Positions 1 to 8,789 of a stretch of 44,649 bases of DNA are shown here, in pieces. The position numbers were made by a program, and so were the translations under genes. Location of the stretch: assembly GCA_019240125.1 (NCBI GenBank), contig JAFAYW010000101.1, positions 1 to 44,649 of the forward strand. Direction: 5' to 3'. Positions within the stretch are counted from its first letter, which is position 1. Each line of letters starts with the position of its first letter. Below the pieces are notes generated by a model. That model ran no database searches and had not been told where the DNA came from. It saw only the letters and a list, made by a program, of their open reading frames with translations. The DNA is from Alphaproteobacteria bacterium (lineage in GTDB: Bacteria > Pseudomonadota > Alphaproteobacteria > ATCC43930 > CGMCC-115725).

Positions 1-1652
1 GCGCGCCAGATCGCCGTACCGCCCATATAGGTGGCACGCGAACTGCCATGACCGCCGCCAATCGGGATCAGGTCGGTGTCACCCTGCACAAGACGGATCA
101 GGTGGTTGGGGACGCCCAGCCGGTCGGCGAGAATTTGCGGAAAGGTGGTCTCGTGCCCCTGGCCGATGTGCTGCGTGCCGGTGATCAGCGACAGTGTGCC
201 GTCAACCTCGAACCTGATATCGACATTCTCCGATGGCGAGCCGCCGGTGCCCTTGATGTGACAGGCGTAGCCAAAGCCGCGCAGACGGCCGCGTGCGTCG
301 CTCTCGGTACGGCGCGCGGCGAAACCGGCCGCGTCGGCCACTGCCAGAGCGCGTTCGAACGCCTCTGGGAAGGCGCCGCTGTCGATCGTGTTGCCAAAGC
401 TGTTGGTGACCGGCATCGCCGCCGACGGCTGAAGATTGCGGCGGCGCAATTCGGCGCGATCCAGACCGCAGCGTGACGCCGCCTCGTCCACCAGCCGTTC
501 GACGATATTGACCATCTCGCCGTAACCGGGACCGCGCAAGACGCCGATCGGCACCGTGTTGGTGAACACCGCCTTGACACTCATCGCGATCGCCGGGACG
601 CGGTATACGGTCCCCGGCAGAAAGGCATACTGGAAGGTCTGGACGCCGCCGGCGCTGCCCGCGAGGTAGGCGCCGAGATCGGCGGTGCTGTCGATACGCA
701 ACGCCAGGAACCGGCCTTCGGCGTCGAGCGCCAATGCCGCATCGGCGACATGGCCGCGGCCTTGCTGGTCGGCGAGAAAGACTTCGCTGCGGCTGGCGAT
801 CCATTTGACCGGCCGCCCAACTCGCTTTGCCGCCCATGGCAGCAGTACATGTTCCGGGTAGATGAAGTTCTTGGCGCCGAATCCGCCACCGACATCCGGG
901 GCGACAAACCGCACCTGCTTTGGCTCGACCCCGAGCGCCCGCGCCGCGTTGTCGCGCGTCGCGTGAATGCTCTGCCCGGAGACGTGCAGGGTATAACGGC
1001 AGGTGTCGCTGTCATATTCGCCAACCCCGCCGCGCGGCTCCATCGGATTGGTGACGACGCGATGATTTTCGACATGCAGCTCCACGACATGCGCCGCCGC
1101 CGCAAAGGCGGCTGCCGCGGCAACGGCATCGCCGGTATGCCATTCGAGGCACAGATTACCAGGCGCTTCCTCCGCGATGAGCGCGGCGCCCGGCGCGCTG
1201 GCCGCCGCGATCGTGGCCAGTGCCGGCAGCGGGGCATAGTCGATCTCGACCAGTTCGGCGGCGTCGAGTGCCGCAACTCGGGTGTCGGCCACGACCAGCG
1301 CCACCGGTTCGCCGACATAACGCACCTTGCCGGCGGCAAGCAGCGGCTGGGGGGCGAAGCGGAACGCTTCGCCGGTGACGGTATTGGCGTCGACATAGGG
1401 CAGCAATGGGCCGAGCCCATCCGCTCGCACATCAGGGCCTGTCAGCACCGTGAGCACACCGGGTAGGGAGGCGGCGGCGTTTGTGTCGAGGCGCGTGATG
1501 GCGGCCTGCGCGTGCGGCGAACGCAGCACCACCGCATGTGCCACATTCTCGAATGTGAGATCGTCGAGATAGCGCCCCTGGCCGGTCAGAAACCGCACAT
1601 CCTCGCGCCGCTTCGGCGCCGCGCCGATGCCCTGGTATCCGCCATCCGCCAT
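1..1652 (-). CDS. Xanthine dehydrogenase/aldehyde oxidase family molybdopterin-binding subunit (3' part cut by window edge)
   Basis: About 550 residues are visible from the ATG at 1652, preceded by a GGAG at good distance; the C-terminal third lies outside the window. The N-terminus (GIGAAPKRREDVRFLTGQG) and the following VLRSPHAQA stretch are typical of the large catalytic subunit of molybdenum hydroxylases (CO dehydrogenase/aldehyde oxidase form). Residues about 20-130 match the hammerhead domain. Further on, GGGFGAKNF and a GVLRGPGYGE loop match the molybdopterin-binding domains. Members hydroxylate aldehydes, N-heterocycles or CO together with FAD and 2Fe-2S subunits, neither of which is visible here. 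The active-site loop lacks the AYRCSFR of true CO dehydrogenase, so a generic hydroxylase is more likely. The catalytic Glu would be in the missing part. Substrate unknown. It is divergent from the GFA gene, with 63 bases between them. Confidence 0.9.
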   Translation of the reverse strand, partial: MADGGYQGIGAAPKRREDVRFLTGQGRYLDDLTFENVAHAVVLRSPHAQAAITRLDTNAAASLPGVLTVLTGPDVRADGLGPLLPYVDANTVTGEAFRFAPQPLLAAGKVRYVGEPVALVVADTRVAALDAAELVEIDYAPLPALATIAAASAPGAALIAEEAPGNLCLEWHTGDAVAAAAAFAAAAHVVELHVENHRVVTNPMEPRGGVGEYDSDTCRYTLHVSGQSIHATRDNAARALGVEPKQVRFVAPDVGGGFGAKNFIYPEHVLLPWAAKRVGRPVKWIASRSEVFLADQQGRGHVADAALALDAEGRFLALRIDSTADLGAYLAGSAGGVQTFQYAFLPGTVYRVPAIAMSVKAVFTNTVPIGVLRGPGYGEMVNIVERLVDEAASRCGLDRAELRRRNLQPSAAMPVTNSFGNTIDSGAFPEAFERALAVADAAGFAARRTESDARGRLRGFGYACHIKGTGGSPSENVDIRFEVDGTLSLITGTQHIGQGHETTFPQILADRLGVPNHLIRLVQGDTDLIPIGGGHGSSRATYMGGTAIWR

Positions 1653-1715
1653 ATCCGTCTCTCCACCTGCGCGCCGTGGCATACTATCCCAGTCACTCAA
1701 ACGGAAAGACACTTC

Positions 1716-2189
1716 ATGGAACGGGAGGGAGGCTGCGCCTGCGGCGCGACACGCTACAAACTGACGGCGGATCCGATGATCGTGCATTGCTGTCACTGCC
1801 GCGATTGCCAGCGGCTGACGGGCAGCGCCTTTGTCGTCAACCTCTGGATCGAGCGACACCTCGTCGAGGCTGACCCGGCCGGCCTCACCTCGGCAGCCGT
1901 ACCCGGCGGCAGCGGCAAGCCGCATGAGATCTTCCGCTGTGCAGCATGCGGCACCGCGATGTGGAGCAAATATCATCGCGCCCCGGGCGACACCGTGATG
2001 TTGCGGGCCGGCACGCTCGACCAGCCGGATTCGGTACAGCCCGACGTGCACATCTTCACGCGCAGCAAGCTGTCATGGGTCACCCTGCCCGCCGGCGCCC
2101 GGATGTTCGACGCATACTACCGCATGGCCGAGGTTTGGCGCCCCGAACGGCTCGATCGGTGGCGCCGCAACCTTGCCGGCGAGCGGTAA
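1716..2189 (+). CDS. GFA/CENP-V domain zinc protein
   Basis: A 157-residue protein. The Cys pattern is that of the glutathione-dependent formaldehyde-activating (GFA) family: GGCACGATRY near the start, HCCHCRDCQRLTG at about residues 27-39, and RCAACGTAMW near residue 75. These residues bind structural and catalytic zinc in the family. Most GFA-domain proteins are not proven formaldehyde-glutathione adduct enzymes, so the function is left open. The start at 1716 (MEREGGCACG) was chosen because the GFA fold begins there; an in-frame upstream extension runs into the divergent dehydrogenase gene and has no family similarity. The upstream ribosome site (GGAAAG) is weak. Confidence 0.88.
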   Translation: MEREGGCACGATRYKLTADPMIVHCCHCRDCQRLTGSAFVVNLWIERHLVEADPAGLTSAAVPGGSGKPHEIFRCAACGTAMWSKYHRAPGDTVMLRAGTLDQPDSVQPDVHIFTRSKLSWVTLPAGARMFDAYYRMAEVWRPERLDRWRRNLAGER

Positions 2190-2202
2190 CGCTCTATGCC
2201 GC

Positions 2203-4869
2203 CTAAGAGGGCAGCTGTGCCTTGAGGCGATAAAGCCATTCCAGGGCAGCCCGGGGAGTGAGTTCGTCCGGGTTGATGGCGCGCAGCATTTCCTCAGCCG
2301 CAGAATGGGTGACCGGTTCCGCGGGTGAGGGGCGGCGGGCGGCGCGGAACAGCGGCAAATCATCGGCGAGGCGGCTGAGGGCGCCGCTTTGCTCACCGTT
2401 TTCGAGAATTTCCAGCACCTCTTCGGCGCGCGCGGTAACGGCTGCCGGCAATCCGGCGAGCTTGGCGACATGGATGCCGTAGGAGCGGTCAGCGGTGCCG
2501 GCGGCAACCTCGTGCAGAAACACGACATCCCCCTGCCACTCCTTGACCCGCATCGTGTGGCAGGCGAGCGCTGGCAGTTTCGCGGCGAGCGCGGTCAGTT
2601 CGTGGTAATGCGTCGCAAACAGCGCACGGCAGCGATTGACCTCGTGCAGATGTTCCAGTGCGGACCAAGCGATCGAGAGGCCGTCAAAGGTCGCGGTGCC
2701 GCGGCCGATCTCGTCGAGAATCACAAAGCTGCGCGGGCCGGCCTGGTTGAGGATCGCGGCGGTTTCCACCATCTCGACCATGAAGGTCGAACGGCCGCGC
2801 GCCAGATCGTCGGCGGCGCCGACGCGGCTGAACAGGCGGTCGATGACACCGATCCGAGCGGTACGCGCCGGCACATAGGAACCGATCTGCGCGAGAATGG
2901 CGATCAACGCGTTCTGGCGCAGAAAGGTGCTCTTCCCAGCCATGTTCGGACCGGTGACGAGCCAGATGCGATCGTCACCCAGCGCGCAATCATTGGCGAT
3001 AAAATTGCCCTGCCCCGTCAATGCAGCTTCGACGGTGGGGTGCCGCCCGCCTTCAATGTCGAAGGCGGTACCCGGCTCCACATCGGGGCGCGCCCAATTG
3101 CTTTCGGCCGCGCGCTCGGCATGCGCGGCGGCGAGGTCGAGCTGCGCCAGGGCGGCGGCGGCGGCGGCGATCTCGCCGCGCCTCGCCATGACCTCGCCGG
3201 TAAGGTCTTCAAACAGCCGCAACTCCAGCGAGAGGGCCCGTTCGGCGGCGCTGGAGATCCTGCTTTCGAGCTGGCCCAGTTCAACGGTCGTGTAGCGCTG
3301 CGCGCCGGCCATTGTCTGGCGATGAATGAAATCGCCACCGAGCTTGCCGGCATTTGCCGCCGAAACCTCGACGTAATAGCCGATCACATTGTTGTGCCGG
3401 ATGCGCAACGACGCGACACCGGATTGCTCGGCATAGCGCGCCTGCAAGGCGGCGATGGTCTGCCGGCTGGCATCGCGCAGTTCGCGCAACTCGTCGAGCT
3501 CCGTGGCATAGCCGGGCGCGATAAACCCGCCATCGCGCGCCAGCAGCGGCAGATCGACCGCTAGTGCGCGGGTCAGGCGATGAACCACGGCACCGTGCTC
3601 GCCAAGGCTCGTCTCGGCGTGCTCCAGCAGACGCGGCAACGGCACCAGGTCAGGCGCGGTCAGGATGGCACGCAGAACGGCGGTCTCGCCCAGCGCGTCG
3701 CGCAATGCGGCGAGGTCACGCGGCCCGCCGCGACCGAGGCTGAGGCGGCTCAATGCCCGCTCGATATCGGGACAGCGACGCAAGCGCTCGCGCATCTCGG
3801 CACGCGTCGCATCGCGATCGAGAAAGAACCGCACCGTGTCGAGCCGCGCCGCGATGCGCTCCGGATCGGTCAGGGGCGCTGCCAGATGATCGGCCAATAG
3901 CCGGGCCCCAGGCCCGGTCAAGGTGCGATCGATGGTGGCAAGCAGGCTGCCGCGCCGCTCGCCCGACAACGTCGTCACCAATTCCAGATTACGGCGCGTC
4001 GCGGCATCGATCTGCATTACCGAGTCGGGGGCCACCCGATGCGGCGGTTCGAGATAGGGCACACCGCCCTGCTGCGTCAGGGCGACGTAATCGACCAAGG
4101 CGCCGGCCGCGGCGATCTCGGCCCGTCCAAACCCGCCAAACCCGTCAAGCGCCTTGACACCGTAAAAGCTTTCGAGCCGCCGTCGCGCCGCGTCGCTGTC
4201 AAAGCGCGGATTGGCGAGCGGGGTCAGCGCCTCCTTCCAGTCGCCGAACACCTCAAACAGCGTCGGCCGCTGCAGCAGCCGCTCGGGCAGAAGGATTTCG
4301 CCGGGCATGATGCGGGCGAGGTCGGCGCCGAGCAGCAGTTCGGCGGTTGGGGCGAGCGAAAACGCGCCGGTCGACAGGTCGAGCCAGGCGAGGCCCAGTT
4401 CACCACCGGCCTCGGCGATGCCGGCGAGGTAGTTGTGCCGCCGCGCGTCGAGCAATCCGTCCTCGGTCAATGTGCCGGCGGTGACGAGGCGCACCACGGC
4501 GCGTTTCACCGGGCCGCGATTGCCGCGCCTGCGCGCCTCCGCCGGGTCTTCGATCTGCTCGCAGATCGCGACCTTGAACCCGGCGCGGATCAGTCGCGCC
4601 AGATAGGCGTCGGCGGTATGCACCGGCACGCCGCACATCGGAATGTCGGCGCCCTCATGCTTGCCCCGCTTGGTCAGCGCGATGTCGAGCGCGGGCGCGG
4701 CCGCGATCGCGTCGTCAAAGAAGAGCTCGTAGAAATCGCCCATCCGGAAGAACAGCAGGCAACCCGGGTTGGCTGCCTTGATCTCGTGGAACTGCGCCAT
4801 GACCGGCGACATTGCGGGGCCCTGTACAGGGGACGGCGTCGCCGGATCCTTGATCGGCTGTACGTTCAT
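2203..4869 (-). CDS. mutS: DNA mismatch repair protein MutS
   Basis: An 888-residue protein of normal MutS length. It recognises mismatches and small loops and recruits MutL. The mismatch-contacting Phe-x-Glu motif is present (MGDFYELF, F46 and E48). The connector, lever and clamp domains follow, and the ATPase domain has Walker [10 protein letters not shown] at 640-648, Walker [12 protein letters not shown] at 715-725 and GATHYHEL-like FATHYHEL after it. The N-terminal Pro-rich stretch before [11 protein letters not shown] is common in alphaproteobacteria. The start at 4869 is the first ATG. It is transcribed away from the small stress-type gene at 4956. No mutL lies nearby. Everything expected of a working enzyme is intact. 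Confidence 0.98.
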   Translation of the reverse strand: MNVQPIKDPATPSPVQGPAMSPVMAQFHEIKAANPGCLLFFRMGDFYELFFDDAIAAAPALDIALTKRGKHEGADIPMCGVPVHTADAYLARLIRAGFKVAICEQIEDPAEARRRGNRGPVKRAVVRLVTAGTLTEDGLLDARRHNYLAGIAEAGGELGLAWLDLSTGAFSLAPTAELLLGADLARIMPGEILLPERLLQRPTLFEVFGDWKEALTPLANPRFDSDAARRRLESFYGVKALDGFGGFGRAEIAAAGALVDYVALTQQGGVPYLEPPHRVAPDSVMQIDAATRRNLELVTTLSGERRGSLLATIDRTLTGPGARLLADHLAAPLTDPERIAARLDTVRFFLDRDATRAEMRERLRRCPDIERALSRLSLGRGGPRDLAALRDALGETAVLRAILTAPDLVPLPRLLEHAETSLGEHGAVVHRLTRALAVDLPLLARDGGFIAPGYATELDELRELRDASRQTIAALQARYAEQSGVASLRIRHNNVIGYYVEVSAANAGKLGGDFIHRQTMAGAQRYTTVELGQLESRISSAAERALSLELRLFEDLTGEVMARRGEIAAAAAALAQLDLAAAHAERAAESNWARPDVEPGTAFDIEGGRHPTVEAALTGQGNFIANDCALGDDRIWLVTGPNMAGKSTFLRQNALIAILAQIGSYVPARTARIGVIDRLFSRVGAADDLARGRSTFMVEMVETAAILNQAGPRSFVILDEIGRGTATFDGLSIAWSALEHLHEVNRCRALFATHYHELTALAAKLPALACHTMRVKEWQGDVVFLHEVAAGTADRSYGIHVAKLAGLPAAVTARAEEVLEILENGEQSGALSRLADDLPLFRAARRPSPAEPVTHSAAEEMLRAINPDELTPRAALEWLYRLKAQLPS

Positions 4870-4955
4870 CGGGCGGAAAAAGCTCTAAAGGCGAGGTGGG
4901 GTGCGCGATCGGCGCTTTTGACGTTAGCATGGCTGAGCCGCCAACGGAGCAAGCG

Positions 4956-5480
4956 ATGAATTCAGCCGCGCCGTCCTTTCCGGTGATCCGCGAAGCGGTC
5001 GCCTCCTTTCCCGACCGCGAGCATTTCCGCCAGGCTGTGCGCGCATTGATGGCGGCCGGGTTCGACAGATCCGACCTTTCGGTTCTGGCCTCGCGCGAAT
5101 CCGTCAGCACTGTCGAGGACGAGCCCGGTGAACTCATCACCGCGGGCTTGAGCGAGGAAATCAAGTATCTGGCGCCGATGACGATCGCCGGCATCATCGT
5201 GCTGTCGGCGGGTCCGGTTGCCGCGCTGATCGCCGCCGCGGTCGGGGCCGGTATCGGTGGCGTCGCCTTGAAGGAGCTGATCGACGACTACACCGCCGCC
5301 CCGCACCGCGACGAGTTCGCGGCCGCATTGCAGGCGGGCTCAGCGCTACTGTGGGTACGCTGTTCCGATCCCGAGGTGGAATTGCGCGCGACGCGCGTCC
5401 TTGAGGAAGCGGGAGGCCGACACGTCCATATTCACGGTCATACCGGCGGGAGTAGCGAGGCGCCGCCCGCCATCGTCTAA
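4956..5480 (+). CDS. Protein of unknown function with Gly/Ala-rich hydrophobic middle
   Basis: A 174-residue protein. The start at 4956 is preferred over in-frame ATGs at 4896 and 4929 because GGAG sits 6 bases upstream. The N-terminal part (AVASFPDREHFRQAVRALM, then GFDRSDLSVLASRE) reads like the small alpha/beta domain of YflT/DUF1269-type stress proteins. Residues about 65-110 form a hydrophobic Gly/Ala-rich segment (MTIAGIIVLSAGPVAALIAA) long enough for a membrane hairpin or glycine-zipper insertion. The C-terminal part has a VRCSDPEVELRATRVLEEAG motif and ends with His-rich HVHIHGH. I infer a membrane-associated stress-type protein; no enzymatic motif is visible. It is divergent from mutS. 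Confidence 0.75.
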   Translation: MNSAAPSFPVIREAVASFPDREHFRQAVRALMAAGFDRSDLSVLASRESVSTVEDEPGELITAGLSEEIKYLAPMTIAGIIVLSAGPVAALIAAAVGAGIGGVALKELIDDYTAAPHRDEFAAALQAGSALLWVRCSDPEVELRATRVLEEAGGRHVHIHGHTGGSSEAPPAIV

Positions 5481-5500
5481 GGTCAGCCGAGCACTTGGGG

Positions 5501-6175
5501 TCAGGCTGGCGTCCTGCAGCCGGCCGTGTCGGCCGCCGGCACCACGCCCCCGGTGAGCGAGTCGGTGCTGCTGCTTCCGGTCAAGGGCAAAGCCGGCAAT
5601 TCCGGCACTCGCTTGCCGTTTGGTTTGATTATCGGTTTGGCACCGTGAGGGGCCAGGCCAAGCGCGGCCATCGCGGCCTCGTCATTGCTGCCGAGGCGGC
5701 GGGTGAGGCGGTCATCCGACACGCCCAATTTCGAATTGGCGCTGGGGGCAAGCGGCACCAGCCCGTTAGCCGGCCGCGGACACGGCGCCGGCACGGCCAC
5801 CGGCGTAACCACATAGCCGGTATATTGCGGCCGCACCCCAAGGCGGCCGTTACGCATCTGTTCGTTGAGCAGACGCTCGGCGAGTTCCACCGCCGTCGGT
5901 GTATTCGTCAGCTCGGCCAGCACGCTGCTGGTCCGCACCCAGCCGATCGCCATCTCGACGCTGTCGGGCATGCTGTCATAGCAATTCTCCCGATCAGCCT
6001 TGATGGCGCGCACAAAGGTCGGCTTTGCCTGATGGCAAACGCCAAGCACATCGCGCTTCAAGCCGTTGACGGGATACATCTCATTATAGAGCTCCCGGAA
6101 ATCGACCGATGTCAGCGTCGCACCCACGACCATGATTGCGGTCGCGAGGATGCTGGCTTTGACAAGCATGCTCAC
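5501..6175 (-). CDS. Exported or membrane-anchored protein of unknown function
   Basis: A 224-residue protein beginning with a hydrophobic segment (residues about 6-24, SILATAIMVVGATLTSV) that can serve as signal anchor or signal peptide. A soluble region with two Cys residues (VLGVCHQA and ADRENCYDSMP, possibly a periplasmic disulphide) follows, then a Pro-rich tail. I do not recognise a named family. Either ATG at 6175 or 6169 could start it; a purine-rich GGGGAGAGAG lies upstream. It is convergent with the preceding gene, with 20 bases between them, and divergent from the Lin0512 pair. Confidence 0.7.
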   Translation of the reverse strand: MSMLVKASILATAIMVVGATLTSVDFRELYNEMYPVNGLKRDVLGVCHQAKPTFVRAIKADRENCYDSMPDSVEMAIGWVRTSSVLAELTNTPTAVELAERLLNEQMRNGRLGVRPQYTGYVVTPVAVPAPCPRPANGLVPLAPSANSKLGVSDDRLTRRLGSNDEAAMAALGLAPHGAKPIIKPNGKRVPELPALPLTGSSSTDSLTGGVVPAADTAGCRTPA

Positions 6176-6375
6176 TCACTCTCTCCCCGGCGGTACGGTA
6201 CCATAGCACAGTCCAGCACCCATCCGGCAGACCGGGTCACTAATAAACAGATTTCGATTTAGGGTGCGCGATGAAAGATCAGTGCGCCCCGCGCCAAGAG
6301 GTGGGATGCGCGGGGGTATTTCCAAGATCATGCCGGCTTGGCCTATGCTGCCAGGTCAGCGACGGAGGAAATGCG

Positions 6376-6723
6376 ATGGCGCTCAAGCGAATGGTGCTGC
6401 AAATCGGCATGGGGACGGATATCCGTGGCCAGGACTATACAAAAGCGGCCGTAAGGGCCTTGCGCGACGCGCTGTGGCATAACTCGCTGAGCGTCGCCAA
6501 CGCGCTCGGCCTCGATACCGACTCGATGCAGGTGGAGGTCACGATTGGCGTGCCGCATCCCGAAAAGGTCGACAGGGCCGCCGTCCTCGCCGTCCTGCCG
6601 CACGGCACCGGCACCGTTCAGGTCGTCGAAGGCGGGCTGGAGATCGCCAGCGAGACCAACACCACGGTTGTCGCTAACGCCGCCGCCGTCGTGCGCCTCG
6701 ACATACCGGGAGATCGGGCATGA
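6376..6723 (+). CDS. Lin0512-family protein, copy 1
   Basis: A 115-residue protein. The start at 6376 follows a strong GGAGGA at 6364-6369; the longer upstream reading frame has no such site. MGTDIRGQDYTKAAVRALRDA and VEVTIGVPHPEKVD are the hallmark of the Lin0512/TIGR02058 family, whose function is unknown. Family members are small single-domain proteins of about this length. It overlaps the next gene by 4 bases (ATGA), so the two are translationally coupled and probably form a heteromeric complex. Copy 2 is about half identical, which indicates an old tandem duplication rather than a recent one. Confidence 0.88.
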   Translation: MALKRMVLQIGMGTDIRGQDYTKAAVRALRDALWHNSLSVANALGLDTDSMQVEVTIGVPHPEKVDRAAVLAVLPHGTGTVQVVEGGLEIASETNTTVVANAAAVVRLDIPGDRA

Positions 6724-7058
6724 GCTTGAAGCGTGTCATCACCGAATACGGTACCGGCAACGACCTGCATGGCGGCGACTACACCAAGGCAGCGGTACGG
6801 GCCGTGCAGGATGCCATCCACCATAGCTCGCTGAGCTTGATCCGCACCCTCGGCATCGACAGCCGCACGATGCAGGTCGAAGTCACGATCGGCGTGCAGC
6901 GCCCGGACATGGTCGCCAGCGAAGCCGTCAAGGCGGCGCTGCCACACGGGCAGGTAGTCGTTCGTGTGGTCAAAGGCGGCCTCGATGTGCCAGACGAGAG
7001 TTCGGCCGATGTCGCCATCGTCGCGAGCGCCGCTATAACCGTGCGCCTCGACCTTTAG
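6720..7058 (+). CDS. Lin0512-family protein, copy 2
   Basis: A 112-residue paralogue of the preceding gene, with the same order of conserved blocks: GTGNDLHGGDYTKAAVRAVQ, MQVEVTIGVQRPD, ALPHGQVVV and a final AITVRLDL. The ATG at 6720 overlaps the stop of copy 1, giving coupled translation and probably near-equal amounts of both proteins. The role of the family is unknown. The conserved Asp/Tyr/Lys run (GDYTKAAVRA) is retained in both copies, so neither looks decayed. A strong hairpin follows at 7148. Confidence 0.88.
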   Translation: MSLKRVITEYGTGNDLHGGDYTKAAVRAVQDAIHHSSLSLIRTLGIDSRTMQVEVTIGVQRPDMVASEAVKAALPHGQVVVRVVKGGLDVPDESSADVAIVASAAITVRLDL

Positions 7059-7147
7059 AGCCTGCTGCATCTGAGCGGAAGCGCACACAAATGTTGACGT
7101 CCCGGCGAAAGGCAGGGACCCCCTTCAGCTTAGCCTTCTGCACTGTC

Positions 7148-7183
7148 AACGGCCTCGCGGAACGGGACCGCGCGGAGGCCGTT
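7148..7183 (+). terminator. Hairpin, probable terminator of the Lin0512 pair
   Basis: AACGGCCTC at 7148-7156 pairs with GAGGCCGTT at 7175-7183, and GCGG/CCGC can extend the stem inside. A short GTTTCC follows, but there is no long T-run, so termination strength is uncertain. It sits between the second Lin0512 gene and the next small gene. A regulatory hairpin in the leader of that gene is the alternative. Confidence 0.5.
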
Positions 7184-7213
7184 TCCTCAGGAGTAGCCTG
7201 TCGCGGAGGTTCC

Positions 7214-7555
7214 GTGCGCGTACCCAATGTCGTCCTTGTCGCCATCTCCTATGGGGTTATCGCGACGGTTGGTCTGCCGGCTTTCGCGGCTGATACGGCC
7301 AGCCCGTCTCCTGGTGCCGCCGCCAAGTCGGACACTGACAGACCCGCTGCCGCGGAGGGGGGCGCGCCGGCCCCGGGGGGCGGCTCAGGCGGCTCGCTGA
7401 GCAGGGAACTCACCCACTCGAACGGGGTGATCAAGCCACCGACCGAGGTCGATCCGGCATTGACGCGCTCGCCGCCCTCGACCGGCCCGCAGAGTACGCC
7501 AGTAGTGCCTCCGATGGGCGGGCCCGGCGGTCCTCCGAACGTCATCGCGAAGTAA
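7214..7555 (+). CDS. Small secreted Pro/Gly-rich protein of unknown function
   Basis: A 113-residue protein. The GTG at 7214 is chosen because GGAGG lies 5 bases upstream and it puts a signal peptide at the very N-terminus (VVLVAISYGVIATVGLPAFA, cleavage after AFA). A longer in-frame ATG at 7091 would span the hairpin and bury the signal. The mature part is low-complexity Ala/Gly/Pro, followed by a conserved-looking tail: SNGVIKPPTEVDP, then PPSTGPQSTPVVPPMG and GGPPNV. I recall this tail from many small periplasmic proteins of Proteobacteria, but no function is known to me. Confidence 0.7.
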   Translation: MRVPNVVLVAISYGVIATVGLPAFAADTASPSPGAAAKSDTDRPAAAEGGAPAPGGGSGGSLSRELTHSNGVIKPPTEVDPALTRSPPSTGPQSTPVVPPMGGPGGPPNVIAK

Positions 7556-7721
7556 GGCGGCTGCTAACTAAGGTCTGCTTTGCAACCGCAGCGTTAATAG
7601 CTATTCTGCTACCGGAAATGTGAGTGGGAAAGCGTCAGCCGCTGCCGTGGCTAACGGCATGTCGCAGCGGTCCGCTCAACTCACGTTTATTAGCGCATGG
7701 CTGGGCAGGACAGGTCCGACA

Positions 7722-7976
7722 ATGTTGAGAGTGCTCGGCATTTGCCTCGGCATCGTAGTGCTTGCCATTGTTGCTTACCCCTTCGTGCAAGACGCCTATT
7801 TCCGCTACCAGGTCGGCCGGCGCCTTGACACTGTGATGGATTCGCGCGAACGCGCGGAATTCCGGCAATGGCCCGGCGACGCGATGTCATTTGCCAGGAC
7901 GCTTTATGAGCGCTGCGAACGGTCGCAGGGCGACAAGGCCGTGCAGTGCGAGCGCTATCGCTATGCGTTCGAGTAG
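7722..7976 (+). CDS. Small single-pass membrane protein
   Basis: An 84-residue protein from the ATG at 7722. It has one hydrophobic helix (residues about 2-20, GICLGIVVLAIVAYPFV) followed by a charged soluble tail with two Cys residues (YERCERSQGD and VQCERYRY). A GTG at 7620 would add 34 residues, but these are polar and unlike a membrane leader, so I prefer the short form. Its stop overlaps the 3' end of folP by 16 bases on the opposite strand. No family recognised. Confidence 0.6.
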   Translation: MLRVLGICLGIVVLAIVAYPFVQDAYFRYQVGRRLDTVMDSRERAEFRQWPGDAMSFARTLYERCERSQGDKAVQCERYRYAFE

Positions 7977-8788
7977 CGCGCCGCCATCCCGTCGAGAGCC
8001 ACCGAAACCAGCAGGGCATCGCGCAATGCGGCAGGATCGTGTGTGCGGATGTAGTCCGCTCCGGCTCGTGCCGCGTAGAGTTCCGCGGCGAGCGTAGCAG
8101 GTCCCCGCGCGAGCGGATCGCCGCGCCCGATTACCGCACCAAGAAATGATTTGCGCGAGACCGAGATCAGGACGGGCAGGCGGTGCTCCCGCTTGAGCTC
8201 CGCAATCCCCGTCAGCACGCGCAATGACGCTTCCGCGCGGCTGCTGAGGAAGAAACCCATGCCAGGATCGAGGATCAGTCGATCCCGGCTGACCCCCGCT
8301 GCCTCCAATGCCGCGATGCGGGCGGCAAAGAACGCGTTGATCCGCTCCCAGACCTCCTCGGCCGCGAGATCGCGGCGCTGGGCGCGGCTTTCTTCCTGAA
8401 TCGCGTGCATCACGATCAGCCTGGCACTCGACGCCGCCAGCTCAGGGTAGATGGCCGCGTCGGGAAAACCGGTTATGTCATTCAGATACGCGACGCCGCG
8501 CCCGACCGCGAAGCGCTGTACCTCGCTCTGGCAGGTATCGACTGCCAGCAGTTTGCCCAGATCCCGCAGTCCCGCGATAACCGGTTCGAGCCGTTCTATC
8601 TCCTGCCGCGGCGAAACCGCGCCGGCCGCGACATTGCTGGCCGCTGCGCCGAGTTCGACGATGTCGGCGCCGCCGGCCGCCAGCGCACGTGCATGCACCA
8701 TTGCCGCGCCCGGATCGAGATAGCGACCACCATCCGAGAACGAATCGGCGGTGATGTTGACGATACCAATGAGCAGCGGGCGCGGCAT
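7961..8788 (-). CDS. folP: Dihydropteroate synthase, Sul-like
   Basis: A 275-residue protein that condenses dihydropterin pyrophosphate with p-aminobenzoate in folate synthesis. The start at 8788 is one base after the folB stop, so translation is coupled. NITADSFSDGG (residues 11-21), VDTCQ, SRKSFLGA (211-218) and IRTHD mark the family. Key regions depart from ordinary FolP. The pABA-binding loop normally reading GGESTRPG is GAAASNVAAG (47-56), and the GFGFGK loop is GMGFFLS (176-182). Both, together with GVAYLNDITGFPDAAIYP, closely resemble Sul1 and Sul2, the mobile sulfonamide-resistant synthases, as I remember them. Placement beside folB suggests the resident biosynthetic enzyme rather than an acquired cassette; no integron or insertion-sequence signs surround it. 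Intrinsic sulfonamide tolerance is an inference. Confidence 0.93.
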   Translation of the reverse strand: MPRPLLIGIVNITADSFSDGGRYLDPGAAMVHARALAAGGADIVELGAAASNVAAGAVSPRQEIERLEPVIAGLRDLGKLLAVDTCQSEVQRFAVGRGVAYLNDITGFPDAAIYPELAASSARLIVMHAIQEESRAQRRDLAAEEVWERINAFFAARIAALEAAGVSRDRLILDPGMGFFLSSRAEASLRVLTGIAELKREHRLPVLISVSRKSFLGAVIGRGDPLARGPATLAAELYAARAGADYIRTHDPAALRDALLVSVALDGMAARYSNA

Positions 8789-8789
8789 G

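Noticed and set aside
2389-3564. A 391-codon open frame antisense to mutS
   Set aside because: Frame is a GC-rich shadow of mutS, has no family similarity and mutS is plainly the gene.
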